From the NCBI GenBank assembly GCA_017556805.1, contig JAFYMC010000034.1, forward strand, positions 175,954 through 239,953: a DNA stretch of 64,000 nt. The letters are read 5' to 3'. The stretch's first letter is position 1, and every line of letters starts with the position of its first letter. Below the pieces are notes generated by a model. The model saw nothing but the letters and a program-made list of their open reading frames with translations, was not told where the DNA came from and searched no databases. The translations under genes were made by a program, and so were the position numbers. Positions 1-7,428 of this stretch are shown here, piece after piece. This DNA comes from Lachnospiraceae bacterium. GTDB taxonomy: Bacteria > Bacillota > Clostridia > Lachnospirales > Lachnospiraceae.

Positions 1-2
1 AT

Positions 3-665
3 GTGCTTTCGTTTACCGATAAGGATGAAACGGAAGAGGCAAAGGAGGGTGATGTGGTTTATTTTAAATCGGCGATACATTATCCGGTCTTTGCGGGAAC
101 GTATGCTGAAAATATGAATCGATTTGTAACTTCTTTGGTGGAGGCATTTCGCGAGGAACTGCCGGATGCGTTAGAAAATGCGAAATTTGACTATGAAGAG
201 TCGAAAGAGAATGAGTATGGGATGCAGATTTTTCCGGAGGCGGAAGAACTTACGATAAGCTGTGTCTGGTCGAAAGAGCAGATGATGGTGCTGAAAGCGG
301 AGTATTACAGTAATACGGGAGGTGCCCATCCGAATATGGCGTATAAAGCCTATGTGGTGGATTTGACGGACGGCTATAAGGAGACCTTTGAGAGTATGCT
401 TCGTCCGTACGGAGTAACTACGGAAGAGGTGGTTGCGTTCGCGACAGAAAGGATTCGGGCGGAGCACGGAGAGGCGTTATTCCCGACGGATGACGAGGAC
501 TATTTGGAAGACTGGGTGTATTTGTTTACTCAGACGGAACAATGGTATTTCAATGAAAACGGCCTTGTATTGTTTGCTAACCCATATGATATTGCTCCTT
601 ATGCGGCTGGAGTACTTGAATGCGAAATTTCTTATGAGGAATTAGAACAAGGCTTGAAAAAATAG
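3..665 (+). CDS. DUF4163/DUF3298-domain protein, 3' part only
   Basis: The frame is open to the left edge, so the true start is probably outside the window; the GTG at 3 is only the first possible start codon seen. The visible 220 residues resemble the extracytoplasmic region of RsiV-like proteins: a DUF4163-type part containing YYSNTGGAHPN near residue 102, then a DUF3298-type end with LVLFANPYDIAPYAAG near residue 187. In RsiV such domains face outward and bind lysozyme, but many family members have no known role. Any N-terminal anchor or anti-sigma part would lie upstream. Function unassigned. Confidence 0.6.
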   Translation: MLSFTDKDETEEAKEGDVVYFKSAIHYPVFAGTYAENMNRFVTSLVEAFREELPDALENAKFDYEESKENEYGMQIFPEAEELTISCVWSKEQMMVLKAEYYSNTGGAHPNMAYKAYVVDLTDGYKETFESMLRPYGVTTEEVVAFATERIRAEHGEALFPTDDEDYLEDWVYLFTQTEQWYFNENGLVLFANPYDIAPYAAGVLECEISYEELEQGLKK

Positions 666-681
666 TAAGATGTGCTATACT
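654..681 (+). promoter_or_regulatory. Probable sigma-A promoter of mscL
   Basis: TTGAAA (654-659), 16-bp spacer, TATACT (676-681). It overlaps the end of the preceding gene and leaves a leader of about 60 nt, in which AGAATC and GATTCT can pair just ahead of the AAGGAGG ribosome site. Confidence 0.5.
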
Positions 682-747
682 GGATAGGTAGGAAAAAGTA
701 AAGAATCCCGAGAATGAGGGATGGAAAGATTCTAAGGAGGAAACACT

Positions 748-1206
748 ATGTTAAAAGAATTTAAGAAATTTGCACTCAAAGGTAATATGATTGACTTGGC
801 AGTCGGCATGATTATCGGTACCGCGTTCAATAAGCTGGTATCGTCTCTTGTAAATGACATGTTTATGCCGCTTCTCGGTTTGTTGACCGGTAAGATTGAT
901 TTCGCAAAGCTTTATATTGCGTTGGACGGTAATACCTATGAGTCTCTTGCGGAAGCGGAAGAACTCGGTGTGGCTTGCTTTAAGTACGGTTCTTTCATTG
1001 CAGGCTTGATTGATTTTGTCATTATGGCATTTGTGGTATTCCTGTTTGTAAGATGGATGAATAAACTTAGTGAGTTAGGAAAGAAGGAAGAAGTAGCAGC
1101 ACCGGCAGCACCGACTACCAAGGTTTGTCCGTTCTGTAAGTCTGAGATTGCAATTGACGCAAGCCGTTGCCCGCATTGTACTTCCGAGCAGCCGAAGGCT
1201 GAATAA
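748..1206 (+). CDS. mscL: Large-conductance mechanosensitive channel MscL with C-terminal zinc ribbon
   Basis: MscL forms a homopentameric membrane channel that opens under membrane tension to release solutes on osmotic downshock. The start follows AAGGAGG closely. The N-terminus (LKEFKKFALKGNMIDLAVG) is the classic MscL amphipathic helix and first membrane helix, and a second membrane helix lies near residues 84-105. After the usual cytoplasmic helix comes a two-CxxC zinc ribbon (CPFCKSEI then CPHCTSEQ, about residues 126-148) that E. coli MscL lacks. I believe similar tails occur in other clostridial MscL proteins. Two metal-linked G3E GTPases follow, the first only 18 bp away, so co-transcription is likely. 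Identity is secure; the role of the ribbon is unknown. Confidence 0.95.
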   Translation: MLKEFKKFALKGNMIDLAVGMIIGTAFNKLVSSLVNDMFMPLLGLLTGKIDFAKLYIALDGNTYESLAEAEELGVACFKYGSFIAGLIDFVIMAFVVFLFVRWMNKLSELGKKEEVAAPAAPTTKVCPFCKSEIAIDASRCPHCTSEQPKAE

Positions 1207-1224
1207 TATTTGGAGGCAGTTGTT

Positions 1225-2406
1225 ATGACAAAGATTGATATTATTTCCGGATTTTTAGGCGCCGGAAAGACCACCCTGATTAAGAAGCTTTTAGAAGAGG
1301 CTTATAAGGGAGAAAAGGTCGTTTTAATTGAGAACGAGTTCGGTGAAATCGGTATCGACGGCGGCTTCTTAAAGGATGCCGGTGTAGAGATTACCGAGAT
1401 GAATTCCGGCTGTATTTGCTGTTCCTTGGTTGGTGATTTCGGTAAGTCTTTAAAGGAAGTGCTGGAGCGTTTTTCACCGGACAGAGTCATTATTGAGCCG
1501 TCCGGCGTAGGCAAGCTTTCCGATGTAATCAAGGCAGTACAGGATGTACAGGATGAGTTGCCGGATGCGAAGCTGAATAGCTTTTCTACAGTTGTAGATG
1601 TTTCTAAGGCAGCTATGTATATGAAGAACTTCGGAGAGTTCTTTAACAATCAGGTAGAGAGTGCCAAGACCATCATTTTAAGCCGTACCCAGAAGTATGA
1701 TGGGGCTAAGGCAGAGGTAGTGGTAGGGAAGCTTCGTGCCCAGAACCCGAAGGCGATTCTGATTACCACGGCCTGGGATGAAATCGATGGTAAGGTAATT
1801 CTTTCCGCAATGGAGCAGCAGACTTCCTTTGAGAAGGAGCTTCTTGAGGAAGCACATCATCACCACGAGCATCACCATGAGCATGGCGAGGATTGCACCT
1901 GCGGCTGTCATGACCATGACCACGAGCACCATCATGGGCATCATCATCATGACCACGAGGAGCATGAACATCATCACCATGAGCATCATCATGAGCACGG
2001 TGAGGATTGCACCTGCGGCTGCCATGACCATGATCACGAGCATCATCATGAGCACGGTGAGGATTGCACCTGCGGCTGTCATGACCATGACCACGAGCAT
2101 CATCACGGACATCACCATCATCATGCGGATGAGGTATTTACCAGCTGGGGTAAGGAGACGCCGCACAAGTACGAGCGTGAAACCATGCGTGAGATTTTGA
2201 ATAAACTTGCCAATACGGAAGAGTACGGTGTGATTTTGCGTGCCAAGGGTATGGTTCCGGCAACGGACGGTACTTGGATTTACTTTGATCTTACTCCGGG
2301 CGAGTTCGAGCTTCGTGAAGGTCAGCCGGATTATACCGGACGTCTTTGTGTCATCGGCTCCAAGATTAAGGAAGATGCGCTGGAAGTATTGTTTGAGTTG
2401 GCGTAA
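1225..2406 (+). CDS. G3E (CobW/COG0523) GTPase with His/Cys-rich metal-binding insert
   Basis: Probable metal chaperone or metal-cofactor insertion GTPase. The start ATG at 1225 follows GGAGG; a TTG at 1210 lies over that ribosome site and is rejected. Residues 9-16 are the Walker A motif GFLGAGKT, ENEFG is at 36-40, and the family-defining metal-binding CxCC is at 63-66 (GCICC). Residues 211-300 are almost entirely His, Glu, Asp and Cys and include three copies of GEDCTCGCHDHDHEHHH. A CobW C-terminal domain follows (about 305-393). The family covers zinc, cobalt and nitrile-hydratase metallochaperones; His-rich loops usually bind zinc or nickel, so the metal here is an inference. It lies between mscL and a second G3E protein. 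Confidence 0.85.
   Translation: MTKIDIISGFLGAGKTTLIKKLLEEAYKGEKVVLIENEFGEIGIDGGFLKDAGVEITEMNSGCICCSLVGDFGKSLKEVLERFSPDRVIIEPSGVGKLSDVIKAVQDVQDELPDAKLNSFSTVVDVSKAAMYMKNFGEFFNNQVESAKTIILSRTQKYDGAKAEVVVGKLRAQNPKAILITTAWDEIDGKVILSAMEQQTSFEKELLEEAHHHHEHHHEHGEDCTCGCHDHDHEHHHGHHHHDHEEHEHHHHEHHHEHGEDCTCGCHDHDHEHHHEHGEDCTCGCHDHDHEHHHGHHHHHADEVFTSWGKETPHKYERETMREILNKLANTEEYGVILRAKGMVPATDGTWIYFDLTPGEFELREGQPDYTGRLCVIGSKIKEDALEVLFELA
1855..2124 (+). repeat. In-frame His/Cys-rich tandem repeat inside the G3E GTPase gene
   Basis: About 270 bp of CAT/CAC/GAG/GAC-rich sequence encode residues 211-300. Three copies of a module coding GEDCTCGCHDHDHEHHH begin at residues 221, 259 and 278, separated by His-rich spacers of differing length. 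The copies are nearly identical in DNA, so repeat number may change by slippage or recombination. Confidence 0.85.
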
Positions 2407-2430
2407 CAGGAGATAAAGAGAGGTTCTACC

Positions 2431-3372
2431 ATGGAGATACCTGTATATATTATTACCGGCTTTTTAGAAAGCGGTAAGACCACATTTATAAAAAATACGC
2501 TGGAGGACCCGAATTTTGCCTCCGGAGAAAAGACCATTCTTCTGCTTTGCGAAGAGGGTATGGAAGAGTATGATACCGAGGCACTGGAGAAGAACAATAT
2601 TTTTGTGATTCCGGTAGAAAACGAGGAAGATTTGTCTCCGACGTTTTTAAAGAAGTGTCATACGGATTATCGTCCGGAACGTGTCATGATTGAGTTTAAC
2701 GGTACTTGGAGTATGTCAGGTTTTATTGAACGGGGCATGCCGAGAGGCTGGGAACTTGCACAGATGATTACCATGGCGGATGCCGGCACCTTTGAGGTGT
2801 ATATGAGTAATATGCGTCAGATGATGGCGGAGCAGATTAATTTCACGGAGCTGGTGATTTTTAACCGTTGTACCGCAGATACCAAGCGGAACACCTTCCG
2901 TAAGGCAGTTCGTGCGTTAAACCGCCGGGCACAGGTTCTGTTTGAGTCAGAGGACGGTGAAGACGGATTTGACGATGAGATTGATTTGCCGTACGATTTA
3001 AATGCAGATATCATTGAGATTGAGGATGACGATTACGGTATCTTTTATCTGGATGCTTTGGATCAGCCGCAAAAGTATGACGGCAAGACTGTTCGTTTTA
3101 CAGCTATGGTGTACAAGGGCAGAGATATTCCGAAGGGATTTTTTGTACCGGGACGTTTTGCCATGACCTGTTGTGCGGATGATATCGGCTTTGTGGGCAT
3201 GCTATGCAAGGGTCCGCAGGCAGACAATTTCAAATTACGTGACTGGGTAAAGGTAACGGCGAAGGTTGCGGTAGAGTACCAGAGAGAATATGGCGGGGAA
3301 GGTCCTGTCCTGTATCTTGTAGACATGGTGCATACGGCAAAACCGAAGGAGCACCTGATTTATATGAATTAG
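2431..3372 (+). CDS. G3E-type GTPase fused to a YcgQ/DUF1980-like C-terminal domain
   Basis: Second GTPase of the pair, starting 24 bp after the first. Walker A is GFLESGKT (residues 10-17). At the usual CxCC position it has IEFNGTWSM (87-95) with no cysteines, and the ENEFG loop is replaced by LLCEEGMEEYD. FNRCTAD (144-150) sits where the G4 NKxD motif is expected. There is no standard CobW C-terminal domain; residues about 205-305, with VRFTAMVYKG and RFAMTCC (242-248), instead resemble the C-terminal part of YcgQ/DUF1980 proteins, which partner YcgR-type (DUF318) permeases. No such permease is nearby. A role in metal transfer is inferred. GTPase-fold confidence is high; the C-terminal assignment is from memory of the motif. 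Confidence 0.75.
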   Translation: MEIPVYIITGFLESGKTTFIKNTLEDPNFASGEKTILLLCEEGMEEYDTEALEKNNIFVIPVENEEDLSPTFLKKCHTDYRPERVMIEFNGTWSMSGFIERGMPRGWELAQMITMADAGTFEVYMSNMRQMMAEQINFTELVIFNRCTADTKRNTFRKAVRALNRRAQVLFESEDGEDGFDDEIDLPYDLNADIIEIEDDDYGIFYLDALDQPQKYDGKTVRFTAMVYKGRDIPKGFFVPGRFAMTCCADDIGFVGMLCKGPQADNFKLRDWVKVTAKVAVEYQREYGGEGPVLYLVDMVHTAKPKEHLIYMN

Positions 3373-3382
3373 GAGCGGGATT

Positions 3383-4279
3383 ATGAATTTCAGACAGATA
3401 GGCAGAGAAAGAAGAATTCATCGTGGATGTACGATGGAGGAGGTTCTGAAAACTGCCTGTCTGTTTTTTTTATTGGCCGGCATCGTGATTCCGGGGACAG
3501 AACGAAGCGGAGGAACGGAACTGTCCCGGGGACGTATGCAAATTATGATTACGGCCCATCGGGGAGCTTCCTATAAAGCACCGGAAAATACGAGGGCTTC
3601 GGTTGAATTGGCCATTGCCGAGCAGGCGGATTATGCGGAAATTGATGTCCGGCTGACAGCGGACGGCGTTCCGGTTTTGATGCATGACCGGGCGTTGTTC
3701 CGTACAACGGGAGTGGTAAACGAAATCGACAAGGTTACCTATAAGGAGCTGGTGTCCTATGATATAGGGAGCCGATATGCGGAAAAATATGTGGGAGAAA
3801 CCGTCCCATGCTTACGGGAAATATTAGAGGCCTATGGGGAAAAGATTAAGTTTAATATGGAGTTAAAAGGAGAAAACAACTGGAATCTGGTCGAGACGGT
3901 AGTTGCGCTGGTCGAAGCCTACGGATTGGAGGAACGTTGTGTAATAACCTCTGATTCTTATGACATGCTTACATGGGTAAAAACGGCGAATTCTAATATA
4001 AAAACCGGTTACATTCTGTCACGGGTATATGGAGAAATATACGGATACGTTGCGGCGGATTTTTTCAGTGTAAAGTCGGAGTTTGTTACGGCTCAGATGG
4101 TCAAAGGAGCCCATGCCGAAGGGAAAGAGGTACACGTGTGGACGGTAAATAAAGACTCTGAGATTTTGCGGATGCGGGAATTGGGAGTGGATAATATTAT
4201 AACGGACCGGCCTGCGTATGTCAGAGAAATTTTGTACGGACATGCAACATCGAAAAGAACCGTCGTATGCTATCAGTAG
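3383..4279 (+). CDS. Glycerophosphodiester phosphodiesterase (GDPD family)
   Basis: Hydrolyses glycerophosphodiesters to glycerol-3-phosphate and an alcohol. AGGAG at 3371 sits 7 bp before the ATG at 3383. The catalytic domain starts near residue 55: HRGASYKAPENT (His and Glu of the active site), AEIDVRLTADG (metal-binding Glu and Asp) and LMHDR (second His) all match GDPDs. The C-terminus has the typical HVWTVNKDSEILRMRELGVDNIITD ending, split here for length as HVWTVN and GVDNIITDRP. A hydrophobic stretch near residues 23-38 could be a signal or single membrane segment. The catalytic part resembles the GDPD half of larger multi-pass membrane enzymes, of which this may be a shortened relative. 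The next gene begins 33 bp later. Confidence 0.88.
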   Translation: MNFRQIGRERRIHRGCTMEEVLKTACLFFLLAGIVIPGTERSGGTELSRGRMQIMITAHRGASYKAPENTRASVELAIAEQADYAEIDVRLTADGVPVLMHDRALFRTTGVVNEIDKVTYKELVSYDIGSRYAEKYVGETVPCLREILEAYGEKIKFNMELKGENNWNLVETVVALVEAYGLEERCVITSDSYDMLTWVKTANSNIKTGYILSRVYGEIYGYVAADFFSVKSEFVTAQMVKGAHAEGKEVHVWTVNKDSEILRMRELGVDNIITDRPAYVREILYGHATSKRTVVCYQ

Positions 4280-4311
4280 AATGTAAAGGAAGATATGATG
4301 CGGAGGTATGT

Positions 4312-5097
4312 ATGGCGGTAACAGTGGCTTTGGACGCCGGACACGGTGGGTATGACAGCGGAGCGGTGGAAAACGGAAGACGGGAAAAGGACGATAATTT
4401 GGCCCTTACGTTAGCGGTGGGGGAAATTTTACAGAGAAACGGGGTAGATGTGGTTTATACAAGAACCGAGGATGTGTATGATTCTCCCGTAAGAAAGGCG
4501 GGGATTGCCAATGAATCGGGAGCGGATTATTTCATTTCCTTTCATCGGAATTCCAGCCCGCTAAAGAATCAATATTCCGGAGTCGAAACGCTTTTATATG
4601 ACGAAAACGGAGTGAAAGCGGATATGGCACGGGCAATTAATGCGGAACTGGCAGAGGTAGGATTTCAAGATTTGGGATTGAATATCCGCAGAGATTTGGC
4701 GGTGCTTCGTCGCACCCAGATGCCGGCGCTTTTGGTGGAGGTGGGGTTCATTAATACGGATGGGGATAATGCTCTTTTAGATGCCCGGTTTGACGATGTG
4801 GCCCAGGCCATTGCCAACGGCGTGTTACAGACTATCGGTGGGGAAATCGGTCCGGGAGCTGGGCAGCAGATGCCCATGTCCGAAGCCTACGCGGTACAGG
4901 TGGGGCTGTTCCGGAATCCGGAAAATGCGGATAATCTGTATCGGGAGCTGGTGGCTTTGGGGATTCCGGCAGATATCTCCAGAAGCGGTAGCTTTTATGC
5001 GGTGCGGGCAGGCAGGACGGAAAGTCTCAATGAAGCGGTGGCCTTACAGCAGGAGTTGCAGCAGTTGGGATATGATACCCTGGTGGTGACGTTATAA
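4312..5097 (+). CDS. N-acetylmuramoyl-L-alanine amidase (Amidase_3) with SPOR domain
   Basis: Zinc amidase that cuts the bond between N-acetylmuramic acid and the peptide stem of peptidoglycan. ATG 4312 follows GGAGG at 4302-4306; an earlier ATG at 4267 overlaps the upstream gene and lacks a ribosome site. Motifs: DAGHGG (first zinc His), REKDDN (zinc Glu), SFHRN (second zinc His) and LVEVGF (catalytic Glu). From about residue 190 a SPOR-like domain follows (AYAVQVGLFRNPENADNLYRE), which binds denuded glycan in other proteins. No signal peptide is seen, so export is unexplained; release by lysis or action in sporulation are possibilities. Convergent with the next gene, overlapping it by 6 bp. 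Confidence 0.88.
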   Translation: MAVTVALDAGHGGYDSGAVENGRREKDDNLALTLAVGEILQRNGVDVVYTRTEDVYDSPVRKAGIANESGADYFISFHRNSSPLKNQYSGVETLLYDENGVKADMARAINAELAEVGFQDLGLNIRRDLAVLRRTQMPALLVEVGFINTDGDNALLDARFDDVAQAIANGVLQTIGGEIGPGAGQQMPMSEAYAVQVGLFRNPENADNLYRELVALGIPADISRSGSFYAVRAGRTESLNEAVALQQELQQLGYDTLVVTL

Positions 5098-5514
5098 CTG
5101 CTTTTTACAAAGAATTCGTTCGAACAGAAGGCCCGCTGCGGCCCAGCAGGGAACGTAATCCAGCCGGATAACTCCCCTGTAATTCAGCTTAGCTTTACTA
5201 TAGTCCCAAGGGCAGGCATTGTGACGTTTCAGAAGAATTCCGCTGGTATATTCGCAGCCTATGATGGCAGAGGCATACACTGCACTGCGGAACAGTGCGG
5301 ATTTTGATTTGATATGCTTGTAAACAGCAGGAATAAAGGCAGCCATACCGTAAATCGGAAACATCCACACCGAGGTACGGCAAAAAAGGCGCTTGTCTTT
5401 GGTGCGTTCTTTGAGAGAACCCAGACCGGTCCAGAAACATTCCAGACACCAGCCTGTGAGTCCGCAACGGATAAAATCGGAGCCAAAACGACGAACAGTG
5501 CTTACAATATGCAT
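5092..5514 (-). CDS. Small CmpB-like (PF06541-type) membrane protein
   Basis: Predicted 140-residue protein with several hydrophobic segments. CGLTGWCLECFWTG near the N-terminus and a closing YRGVIRLDYVPCWAAAG resemble the family labelled putative ABC-transporter type IV / CmpB, whose function is unknown. I chose ATG 5514 because AGGAGG lies 6 nt before it on the minus strand; an in-frame extension to 5610 would translate a hairpin. That ribosome site is inside a long stem (5516-5580) that also looks like the terminator of the upstream tyrosine gene. Confidence 0.65.
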   Translation of the reverse strand: MHIVSTVRRFGSDFIRCGLTGWCLECFWTGLGSLKERTKDKRLFCRTSVWMFPIYGMAAFIPAVYKHIKSKSALFRSAVYASAIIGCEYTSGILLKRHNACPWDYSKAKLNYRGVIRLDYVPCWAAAGLLFERILCKKQL

Positions 5515-5515
5515 A

Positions 5516-5580
5516 AAAAACCTCCTGTATCCTTTTGTCATAGTATTGACGGATGACAAAAAAGTATACGGGAGGTTTTT
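5516..5580 (-). terminator. Long hairpin between tyrA and the CmpB-like gene, with the ribosome site in the stem
   Basis: Arms at 5516-5541 and 5553-5580 pair almost throughout: a perfect outer 10-bp block (AAAAACCTCC with GGAGGTTTTT), two mismatches and a 2-nt bulge, closed by an 11-nt loop. In the minus-strand transcript the stem ends in a run of six U directly before the start codon at 5514, so it has the form of an intrinsic terminator whose 3' arm carries AGGAGG. Confidence 0.75.
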
Positions 5581-5581
5581 C

Positions 5582-6673
5582 TTACCGATATACCGTAAAT
5601 TTATTATCATTTAGTAGGGTATAAGCCCGCTCCAAAGCATCCCTATCATAAAATTCAATACGGAGCGCACCTTGTTCGTAAGCACGATTATGGACAATAC
5701 CGATGTTTTTCAAGCTGATGCCGTGTACAGCCAGGAGCGTGGCAAAGGTGGCAATGGCACCGGCTTCGTCCCGAAGGTCTGCGTGGAGGACAAAAGATTC
5801 CGGAAGAGCGCCTCTTCGTTCCTGTAAGGAGTTGCGGAATTCGCCGGCCTCGGAAAACAGAGTGCGGATTTCTTCCTTGTTATGGGAAACAAGGGCCTGT
5901 TCCGCCTCGGTCAAAAGAGAAATATAGCGCCGCAGGGTCGGAAGGACAAAGGCTGTATTGGCGGATAAAATGCTTTCCCAAAGAGAAGGGGAAGAGGAAG
6001 CAATACGGGTAATGTCCTTAAAACCACCTGCTGCAAGAAGGCGCATGGTATCTGCATCTTCGGAGGTACGGACAAGATTTACCAGTTGCGCGGCGATGAC
6101 GTGAGGCACATGGCTGATGGCAGCTACCGCGTCATCGTGTTCTTCGGGAGAGAGCACCACCGGAATGGATTTTATCTGCTTTACCAAGGAAAGGAAGGCA
6201 TCCACCCGTTCCTGCGGACAAGCCTCTGTCAGAGTGATAGCGTAGTAAGCGTTTTCCATAAGGAGGGCATTACTGTTGGCAAAGCCGGTACGCTCGGAGC
6301 CGGTCATCGGGTGTCCTCCGATAAAGCGTGCAGACAGTCCGGCCGCTTCCGCAGCGGCGTGAATGCCGGATTTTACACTTCCTACATCGGTAATTACGGT
6401 TTTAGCAGAAATCACCTTTGCAAGCTCCGGAAGATAGGAGATGTTACAATCCACCGGGGCACAAAGGAGAATATAGTCGCAATCGGAAAGTTCGTTTAAA
6501 GAAAAGACTACGTCATCCAATACTTGTGTCTCCAATGCACTCTGCAAATCCGCGGAAAGCTCCGGCTTACGGGAGTAGGCCAGAATTTTACCGGTAGGGT
6601 TCGTTTCCCGCAAGGCGCGGGCAATAGAACCGCCGATTAAACCGAGACCGATAAATCCAAACTGAGTATCCAT
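5582..6673 (-). CDS. tyrA: Prephenate dehydrogenase with C-terminal ACT domain
   Basis: NAD(P)-dependent oxidative decarboxylation of prephenate to 4-hydroxyphenylpyruvate, the committed step to tyrosine. Starts 7 nt after AAGGAG. Residues 5-15 (FGFIGLGLIGG) are the Rossmann nucleotide loop. IGGHPMTGSE near residues 117-126 is the conserved substrate-site motif with the catalytic His. An ACT domain occupies about residues 293-363 and probably allows tyrosine feedback. The 363-residue length fits Firmicute TyrA-ACT enzymes. It has its own promoter and ends at a long hairpin. aroK and aroQ lie about 5.5 kb away. Confidence 0.95.
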   Translation of the reverse strand: MDTQFGFIGLGLIGGSIARALRETNPTGKILAYSRKPELSADLQSALETQVLDDVVFSLNELSDCDYILLCAPVDCNISYLPELAKVISAKTVITDVGSVKSGIHAAAEAAGLSARFIGGHPMTGSERTGFANSNALLMENAYYAITLTEACPQERVDAFLSLVKQIKSIPVVLSPEEHDDAVAAISHVPHVIAAQLVNLVRTSEDADTMRLLAAGGFKDITRIASSSPSLWESILSANTAFVLPTLRRYISLLTEAEQALVSHNKEEIRTLFSEAGEFRNSLQERRGALPESFVLHADLRDEAGAIATFATLLAVHGISLKNIGIVHNRAYEQGALRIEFYDRDALERAYTLLNDNKFTVYR

Positions 6674-6731
6674 ATAAACTCCTTTACAAAAGCTGCTTGC
6701 CCATTATGGGCGAAAAGTCATGATATAAAAT

Positions 6732-6760
6732 ATTGTAACCTCGGTTTTTTGTTTTGTCAA
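6732..6760 (-). promoter_or_regulatory. Promoter of tyrA
   Basis: On the minus strand TTGACA (plus 6755-6760), 17-bp spacer, TACAAT (plus 6732-6737): close to sigma-A consensus. Start of transcription near 6725, about 50 nt before the tyrA ATG, too short for a T-box. Confidence 0.75.
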
Positions 6761-6888
6761 CGCTTTTTTGCTTTAAAGCGCAACGGTTTAAAGTGCAAAT
6801 ACACACGAAACACTTGAAATACAATGGTTTAGATGAAAAAAAATTTTGCAAGTTATGCGGAAAATTAATGCAGACTATGCCAAAGCTA

Positions 6889-6916
6889 TTGCGAAAATAT
6901 ATTTTTTGTGTATGAT
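6889..6916 (+). promoter_or_regulatory. Probable promoter of the LytTR gene
   Basis: TTGCGA (6889-6894), 16-bp spacer, TATGAT (6911-6916), about 40 bp before the gene. The rest of the 285-bp gap from 6674 is AT-rich; apart from the divergent tyrA promoter I see nothing in it. Confidence 0.45.
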
Positions 6917-6958
6917 AAACTTAACGAGCTCGATTGAAGGTGGAAGGAGGAGCGGGAG

Positions 6959-7411
6959 TTGAACATACGACTGAATGTCAGTGACGAGCATTACGAGGAA
7001 ATCGAACAAAAGCTTACGGCTGCCGGCTTTGTCATTGACGACGAAGCGGAGTTTGTGCTGACGGAACAAGGACGTTTTGCCGGACATCTGTCGGTAAAGA
7101 CGAAAGATGGCGAGAAGATTAAGCTGTCCATAGAAGAAATCGTATATATCGAAAGTCTGGGGCATGATGTGCTGGTCCACGGAAGTGACGGGAGTTGTTA
7201 TTATGCCTACGACCGATTGTATCAACTGTGTGCGGTACTGGATAATACGAAGTTCTTGCGGGTCAGCAATTGCGCCATTATTGCAAAAAAACATGTAAAG
7301 AAAATTAAGCCGTCCATTTCCATGAAATTTGTTTTGGTGATGTCGGACGGAGCCTTGGTGGACGTAACCAGAAGCTATTATAACAGCTTCCGGACATTTT
7401 TTCAAATATAG
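6959..7411 (+). CDS. LytTR-family DNA-binding regulator
   Basis: Stand-alone LytTR transcription regulator of 150 residues without a receiver domain. The TTG start is set by AAGGAGG at 6944-6950. After about 40 residues that read like the short N-terminal part of small LytTR proteins, residues 45-148 form the DNA-binding domain: IEEIVYIESLGHDVLVHG, then FLRVSNCAIIAKKHVKKIKP and the final SRSYYNSFR-like end (TRSYYNSFRTFF). LytTR domains bind paired direct repeats; no target was recognised here. Followed after 17 bp by a membrane protein, probably in one operon, which suggests the pair works together. Confidence 0.85.
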   Translation: MNIRLNVSDEHYEEIEQKLTAAGFVIDDEAEFVLTEQGRFAGHLSVKTKDGEKIKLSIEEIVYIESLGHDVLVHGSDGSCYYAYDRLYQLCAVLDNTKFLRVSNCAIIAKKHVKKIKPSISMKFVLVMSDGALVDVTRSYYNSFRTFFQI

Positions 7412-7428
7412 GAATAGGAGGATGAGAG

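Noticed and set aside
1855-2124. CRISPR-like short repeats
   Set aside because: The repeats are in frame, unevenly spaced and code a His/Cys module; there are no unique spacers or cas genes.
1678-2166. Minus-strand reading frame opposite the His-rich repeat
   Set aside because: Its Met/Val-rich product is the mirror of CAT/CAC-rich codons of the GTPase gene; no ribosome site or homology.
4312-5097. Prophage endolysin
   Set aside because: The amidase lacks a signal peptide as endolysins do, but no phage genes are nearby and a SPOR domain fits a host enzyme better.
6674-6760. T-box leader for tyrA
   Set aside because: Only about 50 nt separate the promoter from the start codon, far too short for a T-box.
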